Shown here: positions 8,070 through 15,845 of the stretch, one piece after another
Position numbering within the stretch: position 1 is the first letter of the stretch
Layout: the number at the start of each line of letters is the position of its first letter
From: CACEUX01 sp964404235
Lineage (GTDB): Bacteria > Fidelibacterota > Marinisomatia > Marinisomatales > UBA1611
NCBI GenBank assembly: GCA_964404235.1
Contig: CAYOJL010000038.1
Location: 1 to 19,922, forward strand
Direction: 5' to 3'
DNA length: 19,922 bases
Notes under the pieces: generated by a model
Databases searched by the model: none
Seen by the model: only the letters and a program-made list of their open reading frames with translations
What the model was told of the DNA's origin: nothing
Made by a program: the position numbers and the translations under genes

Positions 8070-9083
8070 TTAAGATGCATGTGGATGTGCCTGGTTATAA
8101 ATCTTTTTCATATCTTTAGTACTTACTTTAGTATATATCTGTGTTGATGAGATACTACTGTGTCCCAATAACTCTTGTATTATTCTGATGTCTACATCTC
8201 CCTCAAGAAGGTGTGTTGCAAATGTATGTCTTAATGTATGAGGATTTGTACCATCTCTCTTATCATCTTTTTCTTTACTATTTGTACCATCATGCAATAC
8301 CAGACGTAAATATGCTTTTAATATTTTCTGTACCGTTCTCTTTGCAATCCTCTTTTCAGACCAACTACAAAATAAGGGTGTATTAGATGATGCATTCCAA
8401 GTTAAGTTTCTTTCTCTCAAGTATTTATAAATCGCTTTTTTTGCTTCTTTCCCAAAAGGGATTATTCTTACTTTGTTACCTTTTCCAAGAACTTTAATTA
8501 ACATTTCTTTTTCATTAATTGAACCAACATTTAAACCAATTAATTCACTAAGTCTGATCCCTGTTGCATATAATAATTCTAGAATAGCTGTATTTCTAAG
8601 CATTTTTAAGTGAGAATCTTTTCGTTCTTTTTTACTCTTCCTATGATCTTTTGGCTGACGCATTAAAAGTTCAATATTCTCTATTTTTTCCCCATCTCTA
8701 TCTTTTGGATCTATTCTCATTCCCTGTTGTATTATAACAGGAATTCTTTTATCAATTTTTGGAGCTGTTATATATGCAGCAGGATTATCATCTAATTCGT
8801 TTATGGAAACTAAATAGTTAAATAGACCTCTTATAGATGACAACCTCCTTCTTCGTGTTTTACCACTCATTTTATCTTCAAGTTCTTTACCTAGAAAATT
8901 CCTTATTGCCCATTTATCTACACTTTTAAAATCTTTAAATGGTTCTCCATTATAATCAATTAAAAATAATTTAAACTTTTTCAAATCTCTTCTATAAGCA
9001 TCAATCGTATGCATCGAGAAACCTTTCTCTTTTTCAAGTTTATCTAAATATTTATCAATATATGCTTGCCCATTATCATTCAT
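8070..9083 (-). CDS. XerC/XerD-type tyrosine recombinase
   Basis: This site-specific recombinase probably resolves chromosome dimers at dif. It has an N-terminal SAM-like core-binding domain (roughly residues 1-110) and a C-terminal catalytic domain. All active-site residues are visible, numbered from the chosen ATG: Arg177 in ATGIRLSEL, Lys201 in GKGNK, His282 and Arg285 in HTLRH, His308 in LGHSS and the nucleophile Tyr317 in TQIYTKV. I prefer ATG at 9083 to the TTG at 9095; it overlaps the upstream gene by 8 nt. At about 337 residues it is longer than the usual 295-310 because of two charged insertions, one between the domains (about 121-160) and one just before HTLRH (about 267-280). Its place in a housekeeping operon argues for a chromosomal Xer over a phage or integron integrase. 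XerC and XerD cannot be told apart here. Confidence 0.93.
   Translation of the reverse strand: MNDNGQAYIDKYLDKLEKEKGFSMHTIDAYRRDLKKFKLFLIDYNGEPFKDFKSVDKWAIRNFLGKELEDKMSGKTRRRRLSSIRGLFNYLVSINELDDNPAAYITAPKIDKRIPVIIQQGMRIDPKDRDGEKIENIELLMRQPKDHRKSKKERKDSHLKMLRNTAILELLYATGIRLSELIGLNVGSINEKEMLIKVLGKGNKVRIIPFGKEAKKAIYKYLRERNLTWNASSNTPLFCSWSEKRIAKRTVQKILKAYLRLVLHDGTNSKEKDDKRDGTNPHTLRHTFATHLLEGDVDIRIIQELLGHSSISSTQIYTKVSTKDMKKIYNQAHPHAS
8244..8291. repeat. 12-nt direct repeat inside the recombinase gene
   Basis: ATTTGTACCATC occurs at 8244..8255 and again at 8280..8291, exactly 36 nt apart and in the same frame. It encodes the doubled DGTN that flanks a lysine/aspartate-rich stretch just before the HTLRH motif. 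It looks like the scar of an in-frame 36-nt duplication whose middle has since diverged. Confidence 0.6.
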
Positions 9084-10044
9084 AAAATGACTCAATTGAT
9101 TCTATTAAAGTTAAATATTCTAATGGCAAGGGTGCTTTGAAAATAATTGGCTCTTTATTTTTTGGATGTGCTACTTTCAATGAACTAGCATGAAGTGCAT
9201 GACGGTTGAATTGAAACATTTCCTTTTTATAGAACTGTGTAAACTCTGGAAGGAAACCTTTGGTTTTTGCAACCCCACCTCCGTACTTCTCATCTCCAAA
9301 GATCGGATTACCAATATGCGATGCATGTACACGAATTTGATGAGTTCGACCTGTTTTAGGGAAAAATGATACTAAACTACAGTGTCGAAATGGTTTTTTA
9401 ACTTGATAATCAGTGCATGATATTTTACCACTTTCAGATATTGTATATTTTGTTGGGTCCTTTCTATCTCTAGATATTGGTTCATTTATTTCTCCATTAT
9501 CATTATGCCATCTACCCCAGGTCAAAGCAGTATACTCTTTTCTCACTTTTCTTTTTTTAAACTGTTCTGCCAAATTAGAATGAGCTCTATTTGTCTTTGC
9601 AACTAAAATAACACCTGAAGTATCCTTATCTAAACGGTGAACAATACCAGGGCGTGTTTCCCCATTGATATCAGATAAATTTTTAAAATAATGTATTAAT
9701 CCATTTACTAGTGTTCCTTTATAGATGCCTGTACCTGGATGGACCACCATTCCAGCAGGTTTATTTATTACAACTATTTCATTATCTTCATATAATATTT
9801 CGAGTTTTATTTCTTCAGCAATTAATCCTTCCATAGAACTATCAACCTTGGGTGGGTCCACATAAATTTGATCATTTAATTCTAATGAATATCCAGTTTT
9901 CACATTCTGGCCATAGACTAAAATAAAGCCTGATCGTATCCAGGATTGAATCTGCGATCGAGAATGATCATTCAGATTAAATGCCAGATAGTGGTCTAAA
10001 CGCTTTCCTACCTCTTCTAATTTATCGATAGAGAAAGTAATCAA
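9076..10044 (-). CDS. rluD: RluA/RluD-family ribosomal pseudouridine synthase
   Basis: This family isomerises uridine to pseudouridine in RNA; the RluD branch acts on helix 69 of 23S rRNA. The 322-residue product starts with an S4-type RNA-binding domain (about 10-65: KRLDHYLAFNLNDHSRSQIQ). The catalytic domain follows, with INKPAGMVVHPG (94-104) and HRLDKDTSG (136-144), where Asp139 is the expected nucleophile. RTHQIRVHASHIGNPIFGDEKY matches RluD closely, although RluA or RluC specificity cannot be ruled out from sequence alone. The start is taken as TTG at 10044, which overlaps the lspA stop by 4 nt (TTGA). No in-frame ATG or GTG lies before the S4 domain, so a rare start codon looks genuine. 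The 3' end overlaps the recombinase gene by 8 nt. A low-efficiency start could keep this enzyme scarce. Confidence 0.93.
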   Translation of the reverse strand: MITFSIDKLEEVGKRLDHYLAFNLNDHSRSQIQSWIRSGFILVYGQNVKTGYSLELNDQIYVDPPKVDSSMEGLIAEEIKLEILYEDNEIVVINKPAGMVVHPGTGIYKGTLVNGLIHYFKNLSDINGETRPGIVHRLDKDTSGVILVAKTNRAHSNLAEQFKKRKVRKEYTALTWGRWHNDNGEINEPISRDRKDPTKYTISESGKISCTDYQVKKPFRHCSLVSFFPKTGRTHQIRVHASHIGNPIFGDEKYGGGVAKTKGFLPEFTQFYKKEMFQFNRHALHASSLKVAHPKNKEPIIFKAPLPLEYLTLIESIESFYE

Positions 10045-10517
10045 ACCTTTGATTCGTCTTTTAAATGTGACCTTTCATAAAGAACAGAATGTGATATAAA
10101 AAGAATCATTCCTATCGTAACAGCAGAGTCAGCAACATTAAAGATATACCAATGAAAATCACCTATCATAACATCCAAAAAATCAACAACCTTACCGAAT
10201 AACATCCGATCAATGAGATTTCCTATCGCACCACTTAGGATAAGCGCAAGACCATATTTTACTAAAGGGTGACCCTCCCTTTCTTTCCATAAGAGACCGA
10301 TAATAAATCCTGTAAGCAATATTGTCATAACAAGTAAAATATGTTTACCACCTGGAAACGAAAGTCCAAACGCCATCCCTTCATTTGTCACATAGGTGAA
10401 ATGGATATAGTCCTGTATTATAGGTTTGGATTGGTAAAGATTAAAAGATGTTTTGATTACCCATTTGGACCATTGGTCAAGAGCAATCACAACGGCAATG
10501 AGTCCATAAAGATACAT
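10041..10517 (-). CDS. lspA: Lipoprotein signal peptidase (signal peptidase II)
   Basis: LspA is an inner-membrane aspartyl protease that removes the signal peptide from diacylated prolipoproteins. The 158-residue product has the expected four hydrophobic segments (about 3-20, 58-76, 88-104 and 125-145). The conserved boxes are present: DQWSKW near 14-19, TNEGMAFGL (44-52), GAIGNLIDR (97-104) and VVDFLD, followed by FNVADSAVTIG. The catalytic pair is Asp112 and Asp130, spaced as in known enzymes. The gene starts 5 nt after the dksA-like stop, without a clear Shine-Dalgarno motif, which suggests translational coupling. It shares a 4-nt overlap with the pseudouridine synthase gene. The ileS-lspA-rluD neighbourhood is a common bacterial arrangement and supports the call. 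Confidence 0.97.
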   Translation of the reverse strand: MYLYGLIAVVIALDQWSKWVIKTSFNLYQSKPIIQDYIHFTYVTNEGMAFGLSFPGGKHILLVMTILLTGFIIGLLWKEREGHPLVKYGLALILSGAIGNLIDRMLFGKVVDFLDVMIGDFHWYIFNVADSAVTIGMILFISHSVLYERSHLKDESKV

Positions 10518-10522
10518 TTAAT

Positions 10523-10915
10523 TCAAATATTTAGTTTCTCATGTTCCTTACATTGAACGCATTTAGTAGCGTTAGGTACTTCCATCATTCTTTCTTCTGG
10601 TATTAGTTCTTCACAAATATTGCATATACCAAAGGTACCATCATCAATTCTTTCTAGAGCTTTTGTAAGATGTTTATAGTAATCAGTTTCTCGATTCATA
10701 AAATGATATCCTTTTTCTCTTTCATAAGAATCTGTTCCAGCATCAGCCATATGAACGCTATAAACAGAGTCTTGAGACATACTAGCAGTACCACGAGTAT
10801 TCTTATCTAAAGTATGTTTGATGTCATCCAGTTCATGGACAACATCTTCAAGTTTTTTTTCAATGCTTTTTCTAAATGCTGCTAATTTTGTTTTCGAATA
10901 TTTTTTTGGAGGCAT
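10523..10915 (-). CDS. dksA: DksA/TraR-family zinc-finger transcription factor
   Basis: DksA-type proteins insert a coiled coil into the RNA polymerase secondary channel and, with ppGpp, reset transcription during starvation. The 130-residue product has a predicted helical N-terminal half (LAAFRKSIEKKLEDVVHELD), an acidic turn HMADAGTDSYERE (55-67) like the DxxDxA tip region, and a C4 zinc finger. The ligands are Cys98, Cys101, Cys119 and Cys122. It is shorter than E. coli DksA (151), like many Bacteroidota-type members, so whether it acts as a true DksA is uncertain. The ATG start has AGGA 8 nt upstream, overlapping the ileS TAG stop. Sitting between ileS and lspA suggests co-expression with translation and envelope functions, a layout I have seen in related phyla. 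Confidence 0.9.
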   Translation of the reverse strand: MPPKKYSKTKLAAFRKSIEKKLEDVVHELDDIKHTLDKNTRGTASMSQDSVYSVHMADAGTDSYEREKGYHFMNRETDYYKHLTKALERIDDGTFGICNICEELIPEERMMEVPNATKCVQCKEHEKLNI

Positions 10916-10923
10916 ATATAGTA

Positions 10924-10927
10924 TCCT
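10924..10927 (-). promoter_or_regulatory. Ribosome binding site of the dksA-like gene, overlapping the ileS stop
   Basis: The minus strand reads TTAGGA. The TAG at 10926..10928 ends ileS, and AGGA at 10924..10927 lies 8 nt before the next ATG. The same stop-in-Shine-Dalgarno layout is seen at metK/ahcY. Confidence 0.65.
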
Positions 10928-13900
10928 AATTATACTTTTTTAAAATAATCTTATAATTTTTTCCATTTATTTCTAGTTCTTCTGAGTAATCAAAATCTTC
11001 AATATCACCACTTATTGTATTGGTCAATGTCTCTGACATAAAATAACCCTCGAATTTACCCAATGCTTTTGCGATTTTCCCATCAAAATCCCATGAAATT
11101 TCAATCCTATCTTCCACAGCAAAACCTGCATTTTTTCGCATTGATTGGACAGAACGAACCACATCTCGAACCAAGCCTTCTAAAATAAGATCTTCATTTA
11201 ATTCAGTTACGATACCAACAGTAATACCCTCACCACTTTCCGCTAAAAGACCTTCTGTCGCTTGTGTTTCGATAAAAACATCATCTCTATCTAATATATA
11301 ATTATCATTATCTAATCTAATATGCTCTTTCTCTTGCAGTTCATTAACCATCTGATTCACATTACCTTTATTAATTAATTCCCTGATATCGGCAAGCCCT
11401 TTTCCATATTTTTGACCTAGTGTTCTCAAATTAGGTTTGATATTATATGAAATAAGTTTATCTGCTTCTGTAATACGCTCTATGGTTTTAACATTTAATT
11501 CATCTAGAATGATCTCTTCATTCTCCTTAAAAAATTCAGCAATTCTATCATCCTCTAAAGCATAGAAAACCTTACTTAACGGTTGGCGGATCTTTATGTT
11601 AGAATGGTTACGGGCAGAACGACCCAACTCTACACATTTTTTTAATGCATCAACCTTTTTTATTAGGCCCATGTCAATCCATGATTCATCTGCATCTGGA
11701 TAATCGCATAAATGAACACTTTCAACTGTATCAGCTTCTGAATTGACAACTAAGTTTTGATATATTGTTTCAGACACGAATGGTAATACAGGAGCAATAG
11801 ATCTAATTATGTGCGTTAGAACATGATATAGACTAGCATAGGCTGAATTCTTATCTTGATCGTCTTCTGACTTCCAGAATCTTCTTCTATTACGCCGTAC
11901 ATACCAATTTGATAATTCCTCAAGAAATATCTCAAAGGATTTCATAAAATGATCTACTCTGAATTCATCCATCGCATTTCTGCCTGTTTTTAGAAGCAAA
12001 TGTGTCTTTGCAATGACCCATTTATCCAAAACAGTAAGTTGATCTTTTTTTATTGGATTGGCCATTGGATCAAATCCATCTACAGAAGCATAGGTTGCAT
12101 AGAATGAATAGACATTCCACAAGGTGATAAGTTTTTTTCTAACTTCATCAGCAGGACCATATCCAAACAATAGATTTTGTTCAACATTTTGCAATGCATA
12201 CATCCACCGCATTACATCTACCCCCATTTTTTCAGCGGCATCATCAAACCAGATAGCATTACCCCAACTCTTATGCATATCTCGACCAGTTTCATCCTTG
12301 ACCAAAGCATGACCAAGTAATTTTTTAAATGGAGCTCTACCTTCAAGTTCTGCAGACATTGCTAATAAAGAATAGAACCAATTCCTAAATTGTCCGGGAA
12401 AACATTCTGTAACAAAATCACCAGGAAACCACTGATCCCAATAATCCCTATCTGAATTATAGTTCAATGTAGAAAAAGGTACGATTCCAGCATCAAGCCA
12501 CGGATTGCCGACATCTTTTATCCTAGTACCAATCAGGCCTGTTTGAGGGTGTTTGATCTTAACTTTATCAATCCAAGGACGATGAGGAGATTGTCCTTCA
12601 AAACTATCCCAACCTTCTATAGCTAACTCTTTAAGTTCTTCTTTTGAACCTATAACTAAAAATGAACCATCTTCGAAAGTCCAGATAGGAAGGGCTAATC
12701 CCCAAAATCTTTTTTTTGATATCATCCAATCACCCATATTATCCAACCATTCATGTTCACGATCCTTTCCCCATTCTGGAATCCAATCAATATCATCTAC
12801 AATTGCTTTTATTTTATCACGCCAGTCCATATTTATATACCATTCATCAACAAGACGAAATACAAGTTCATCTCCAGACCGCCAACAATGTGGATATACA
12901 TGAGGATACTCCTCAGCATAAATAAGTAATTCTCTATTTTTAAGATCCTGAATAATTGAACCCGTGGTATCTTTATCAGTTGCTGTTTTACCAGTTAACC
13001 AACCAAATTTTTCAATAAACTTTGATTCATCATCTAATGGAGCAATATTGACCAAACCAATTTTTTTACCGATAGTATGATCAATATCACCGCAGCCTGG
13101 GGCCATATGTACAATTCCAGTGCCTTCGCCAGCAATAACTATATCATTACCCATACTATCTTTTCCTGGATCTATAACTCTATGGTGATCAGCAGAATTA
13201 ATTCTTTTATCTTTTAAGTCATCATTCACAATAGGATGACCACCATATTCATGTTGCGCTTCAAAATCATCAAATGGGCCATCATATTCCCAGCCAATCA
13301 TATCAATGCCTTTTATTGTACCTATTTCCTCATAGCCACCTCTCTCCTTAAATATTTGGGCGATGGTCTTTAATTTTGGAACACCGTCTATCCATTGTTT
13401 CTTTTCCTTATATTGCTTTTCAAGACGCTGAAATTCAAGGTTATCCTTAGCAAAATAATATATTGAATCATCAGGTGTTTTTAATTTTATATAATCTAGA
13501 TCTACGTTAACTCCTACAACTACATTGGAAGATAACGTCCATGGTGTTGTTGTCCAGATAAGTAAATATTCATTTTTTCTTCCTCTAATTGGAAACCTTA
13601 CAAATACAGAGGTATGAGCAACAAGTTTACGCCCCTCTATAATTTCCATTTGTGAGTAAGATGTACCTGATCTCCCACTCCAAGGTACGACATCAGATCC
13701 TCGGTATACTTTTCCTTCGGACCATAATTTCTTTAAGAATGACCATATTGTATAGTTATTCTCATCAGACATGGTATAGTATGAATTATCCCAATCCATC
13801 CAATATCCAAGACGTATTGACTGCTCAGTTTGTATCTTGGAATATTTTTCAACACGCTCCTTACAGAGATTAACAAATTTTTCTATTCCATACTCTTCAA

Positions 13901-14225
13901 CATCTCTTTTTGATCTAAAACCAAGTTCTTTTTCAACCTCTATCTCTACCCAAAGACCCTGGCAATCGAATCCATTTTGATATCTTAATTCAAAACCAGA
14001 CATTGACTTATATCTGTTATAAATATCCTTTAATGATCTTCCCCACGCATGGTGTACACCCATTGGGTTATTAGCAGTGATTGGACCATCTATAAAACTC
14101 CATTTTTCCTTATCTTTATTCAAACTACGGCGTTTTTCAAAAATGGAATGTTGACTCCAGAATTCGAGGACATCATGTTCTGCTGAAATAAAATCAACTT
14201 TGGTATCTACTTTTTTTATACTCAT
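10926..14225 (-). CDS. ileS: Isoleucyl-tRNA synthetase with swapped GVHH signature
   Basis: IleRS charges tRNA-Ile with isoleucine in the cytoplasm and edits misactivated valine. The 1099-residue product has a class I Rossmann core split by a CP1 editing domain (WTTTPWTLSSN at 224-234), an anticodon-binding domain with WYVRRNRRRFW, and a long C-terminal region like the eukaryote-like IleRS2 type. The nucleotide-binding signature is altered. ANNPMGVHHAWGRSLKD aligns with canonical ANGLPHVGHAQGRSYKD, so HVGH has become GVHH (56-59). The KMSKS loop is DMHKS (649-653, Lys652 kept). Work on bacterial IleRS2 enzymes has linked the GXHH form to extreme mupirocin resistance. The gene opens the operon that continues into the dksA-like gene 10 nt later. 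ATG at 14225 has no clear Shine-Dalgarno motif. ValRS or LeuRS identity is unlikely given the overall match to IleRS. Confidence 0.95.
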   Translation of the reverse strand: MSIKKVDTKVDFISAEHDVLEFWSQHSIFEKRRSLNKDKEKWSFIDGPITANNPMGVHHAWGRSLKDIYNRYKSMSGFELRYQNGFDCQGLWVEIEVEKELGFRSKRDVEEYGIEKFVNLCKERVEKYSKIQTEQSIRLGYWMDWDNSYYTMSDENNYTIWSFLKKLWSEGKVYRGSDVVPWSGRSGTSYSQMEIIEGRKLVAHTSVFVRFPIRGRKNEYLLIWTTTPWTLSSNVVVGVNVDLDYIKLKTPDDSIYYFAKDNLEFQRLEKQYKEKKQWIDGVPKLKTIAQIFKERGGYEEIGTIKGIDMIGWEYDGPFDDFEAQHEYGGHPIVNDDLKDKRINSADHHRVIDPGKDSMGNDIVIAGEGTGIVHMAPGCGDIDHTIGKKIGLVNIAPLDDESKFIEKFGWLTGKTATDKDTTGSIIQDLKNRELLIYAEEYPHVYPHCWRSGDELVFRLVDEWYINMDWRDKIKAIVDDIDWIPEWGKDREHEWLDNMGDWMISKKRFWGLALPIWTFEDGSFLVIGSKEELKELAIEGWDSFEGQSPHRPWIDKVKIKHPQTGLIGTRIKDVGNPWLDAGIVPFSTLNYNSDRDYWDQWFPGDFVTECFPGQFRNWFYSLLAMSAELEGRAPFKKLLGHALVKDETGRDMHKSWGNAIWFDDAAEKMGVDVMRWMYALQNVEQNLLFGYGPADEVRKKLITLWNVYSFYATYASVDGFDPMANPIKKDQLTVLDKWVIAKTHLLLKTGRNAMDEFRVDHFMKSFEIFLEELSNWYVRRNRRRFWKSEDDQDKNSAYASLYHVLTHIIRSIAPVLPFVSETIYQNLVVNSEADTVESVHLCDYPDADESWIDMGLIKKVDALKKCVELGRSARNHSNIKIRQPLSKVFYALEDDRIAEFFKENEEIILDELNVKTIERITEADKLISYNIKPNLRTLGQKYGKGLADIRELINKGNVNQMVNELQEKEHIRLDNDNYILDRDDVFIETQATEGLLAESGEGITVGIVTELNEDLILEGLVRDVVRSVQSMRKNAGFAVEDRIEISWDFDGKIAKALGKFEGYFMSETLTNTISGDIEDFDYSEELEINGKNYKIILKKYN

Positions 14226-14298
14226 TAAATTATTTAAATATTGATGAAATAAGACGAGGAACTTATCTCAATAAATAAACGATAGTCACGGATGTTTT
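14226..14298. other. AT-rich spacer upstream of ileS
   Basis: This short stretch must hold the ileS promoter if ileS is not read through from the protease gene. It is AT-rich, has no T-box-like structure and no convincing -35/-10 pair. I see nothing else in it. Confidence 0.4.
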
Positions 14299-14334
14299 AA
14301 AAATAATAAACGCCCCAAAAGGAGCGTTTATTAT
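14299..14334 (-). terminator. Hairpin terminator downstream of the HtrA gene
   Basis: ATAATAAACGC (14303..14313) pairs perfectly with GCGTTTATTAT (14324..14334). Two further C-G pairs lie across one mismatch, with an AAAA loop. In the minus direction the stem is followed by TTTT. It lies 15 nt past the protease stop and separates that gene from ileS. The U-run is short, so termination may be partial. Confidence 0.75.
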
Positions 14335-14349
14335 ATATTAATTATTAGT

Positions 14350-15732
14350 TTATTGATAATTAAGTGTAAAGTATCTAGATGCTCCACCTGGTTTCTTAAC
14401 AAGAACAAGTACAGTTCCTTTAATTTTAGCCTTTTCTAGTAAGCGATCATAATCCTTTAAAGATCTTACTCTTTCTGTACCAATTCGTTTAATAATATCG
14501 CCCTCGCGAATACCCTTTTCATATGCCTCACCATTAGGATCTATACGTGTTACGACCAACGCTTCATCTTCTTCTTTAATTTCATATTTTTCTTTTAATG
14601 AATCTGTGATCTTCCTTAATTCTAAACCAAACTCATTTGATTCATTTCTTTGCCGTATAGCATATTGTTGGGGATTCTCTGGTAATTCTTGTAAGGTAAC
14701 CTTTACTGTTTTTGGTGATCCATTCCGTATTACTTTAACTCTATTAGTACTTTCTGGTGCTGTTAATGATACAACATTCTTTAAATTGGCAGTATTCGCA
14801 ATGGGTTTACCATTAAACTCCACAATTACATCACCTTCTTGCATTCCTGCATCCTCTGCTGGGCTATCTTTTACAACATCAGCAATTAGCGCTCCATTTC
14901 TTGTATCGATATCCAATGCTTCAGCTGTCTCATTATCAAGCTCCTGAATGATAACCCCTAACCACGATCTAGTCACATAACCCTTATCAATAAGATCTGA
15001 CATTATGCGGTGTGCCATATTTGAGGGAATTGCGAATCCAACTCCACGGTTCCCTTTCTCATAACCTCCGGTTGCAATAGCCGTATTTATGCCAATTAAA
15101 TCACCGTCCATATTTAACAATGCACCACCACTATTACCGGGATTGATCGCAGCATCTGTTTGTATAAAATCTTCATAACTACCAGAATTCAAAATATTGC
15201 TTCGACCAATTGCTGAAACGATACCAGTAGTTACAGTGTGACTAAGATTTTCTGAGAATGGACTGCCAACGGCCATGACCCATTCTCCTACTCTAATGCT
15301 TTCAGAATCTCCTAGATCGATATCCTCTAAATTTTCAGCATCAATTTTTAAGACAGCTAGGTCAGTTTTAGGATCTGTCCCTATAATGGTCGCATCAAAT
15401 TCTCTTTTATCTATCAATTTCACTCTTATACCATCCATATCGTCGACCACATGATTATTTGTAAGAATATAACCATTCTTAGAATCAACAATAACTCCTG
15501 ACCCCAAAGCATTTGTCTTGAATTCTCTTTGTCTTGGCATATTTGGCTGATAAAAAAAGAATCCAAAATCATCAAACTGATTAAGTGATACAACCTTGTC
15601 AGTGATAATAGTCACCACTGCTGGTTTTGCTTTTTCAGCTACATCTGCAAAAGCCTTACTAAATTGTCGAACAACAGAATTCTGTGCTGTAACAATACAT
15701 ATAAGGAATACCGAAATAATTATTTTTTTCAT
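14350..15732 (-). CDS. Periplasmic serine protease, HtrA/DegP family
   Basis: This is an envelope quality-control protease and chaperone. From the chosen ATG the product has 460 residues: a signal peptide (MKKIIISVFLICIVTA, likely cut near 16-17), a trypsin-like domain and two PDZ domains (about 255-350 and 365-460). The catalytic triad is complete: His94 in LTNNHVV, Asp124 in DPKTDLAV and Ser201 in NPGNSGG. A TTG one codon upstream is a poorer start, since AGGA lies 6 nt before the ATG. The organisation matches DegP, DegQ and DegS-like Do proteases; two PDZ domains favour DegP/DegQ over DegS. The gene stands alone, with terminators on both sides, so it is probably independently regulated, perhaps through the dyad about 28 nt upstream of its start codon. 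Confidence 0.95.
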   Translation of the reverse strand: MKKIIISVFLICIVTAQNSVVRQFSKAFADVAEKAKPAVVTIITDKVVSLNQFDDFGFFFYQPNMPRQREFKTNALGSGVIVDSKNGYILTNNHVVDDMDGIRVKLIDKREFDATIIGTDPKTDLAVLKIDAENLEDIDLGDSESIRVGEWVMAVGSPFSENLSHTVTTGIVSAIGRSNILNSGSYEDFIQTDAAINPGNSGGALLNMDGDLIGINTAIATGGYEKGNRGVGFAIPSNMAHRIMSDLIDKGYVTRSWLGVIIQELDNETAEALDIDTRNGALIADVVKDSPAEDAGMQEGDVIVEFNGKPIANTANLKNVVSLTAPESTNRVKVIRNGSPKTVKVTLQELPENPQQYAIRQRNESNEFGLELRKITDSLKEKYEIKEEDEALVVTRIDPNGEAYEKGIREGDIIKRIGTERVRSLKDYDRLLEKAKIKGTVLVLVKKPGGASRYFTLNYQ

Positions 15733-15759
15733 CAATGATCCTAAATATTTATTATTTAA

Positions 15760-15777
15760 AATGCATCATAATGCATT
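15760..15777. promoter_or_regulatory. Dyad AATGCAT-N4-ATGCATT upstream of the protease gene
   Basis: A perfect 7-bp inverted repeat with a 4-bp spacer lies about 28 nt upstream of the protease start. Each arm contains the self-palindromic ATGCAT. On the minus strand the centre reads TATGAT, close to a -10 box. It could be an operator for an envelope-stress regulator, but no regulator is identified. Confidence 0.35.
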
Positions 15778-15791
15778 AGGTTCCAAAAAAT

Positions 15792-15826
15792 AAAAAAGCC
15801 CTGGTATTATTAAACAGGGCTTTTTT
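15792..15826 (-). terminator. Strong terminator after the type IX secreted protein gene
   Basis: AAAAAAGCCCTG (15792..15803) and CAGGGCTTTTTT (15815..15826) form a 12-bp stem with an 11-nt loop. A-tract and T-tract flank the GC core on both strands, so it can work in either direction. It starts 19 nt beyond the stop of the large secreted protein. Confidence 0.92.
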
Positions 15827-15845
15827 AAAAATAGATCCAATTATA

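Noticed and set aside
8070..9083. Phage or integron integrase marking a mobile element
   Set aside because: The gene overlaps a housekeeping gene in a core operon, with no att-like repeats, tRNA or phage genes nearby; a chromosomal Xer protein fits better.
14226..14349. T-box leader in front of ileS
   Set aside because: The gap is too short, has no T-box consensus or specifier stem, and its only hairpin is best explained as the protease gene terminator.
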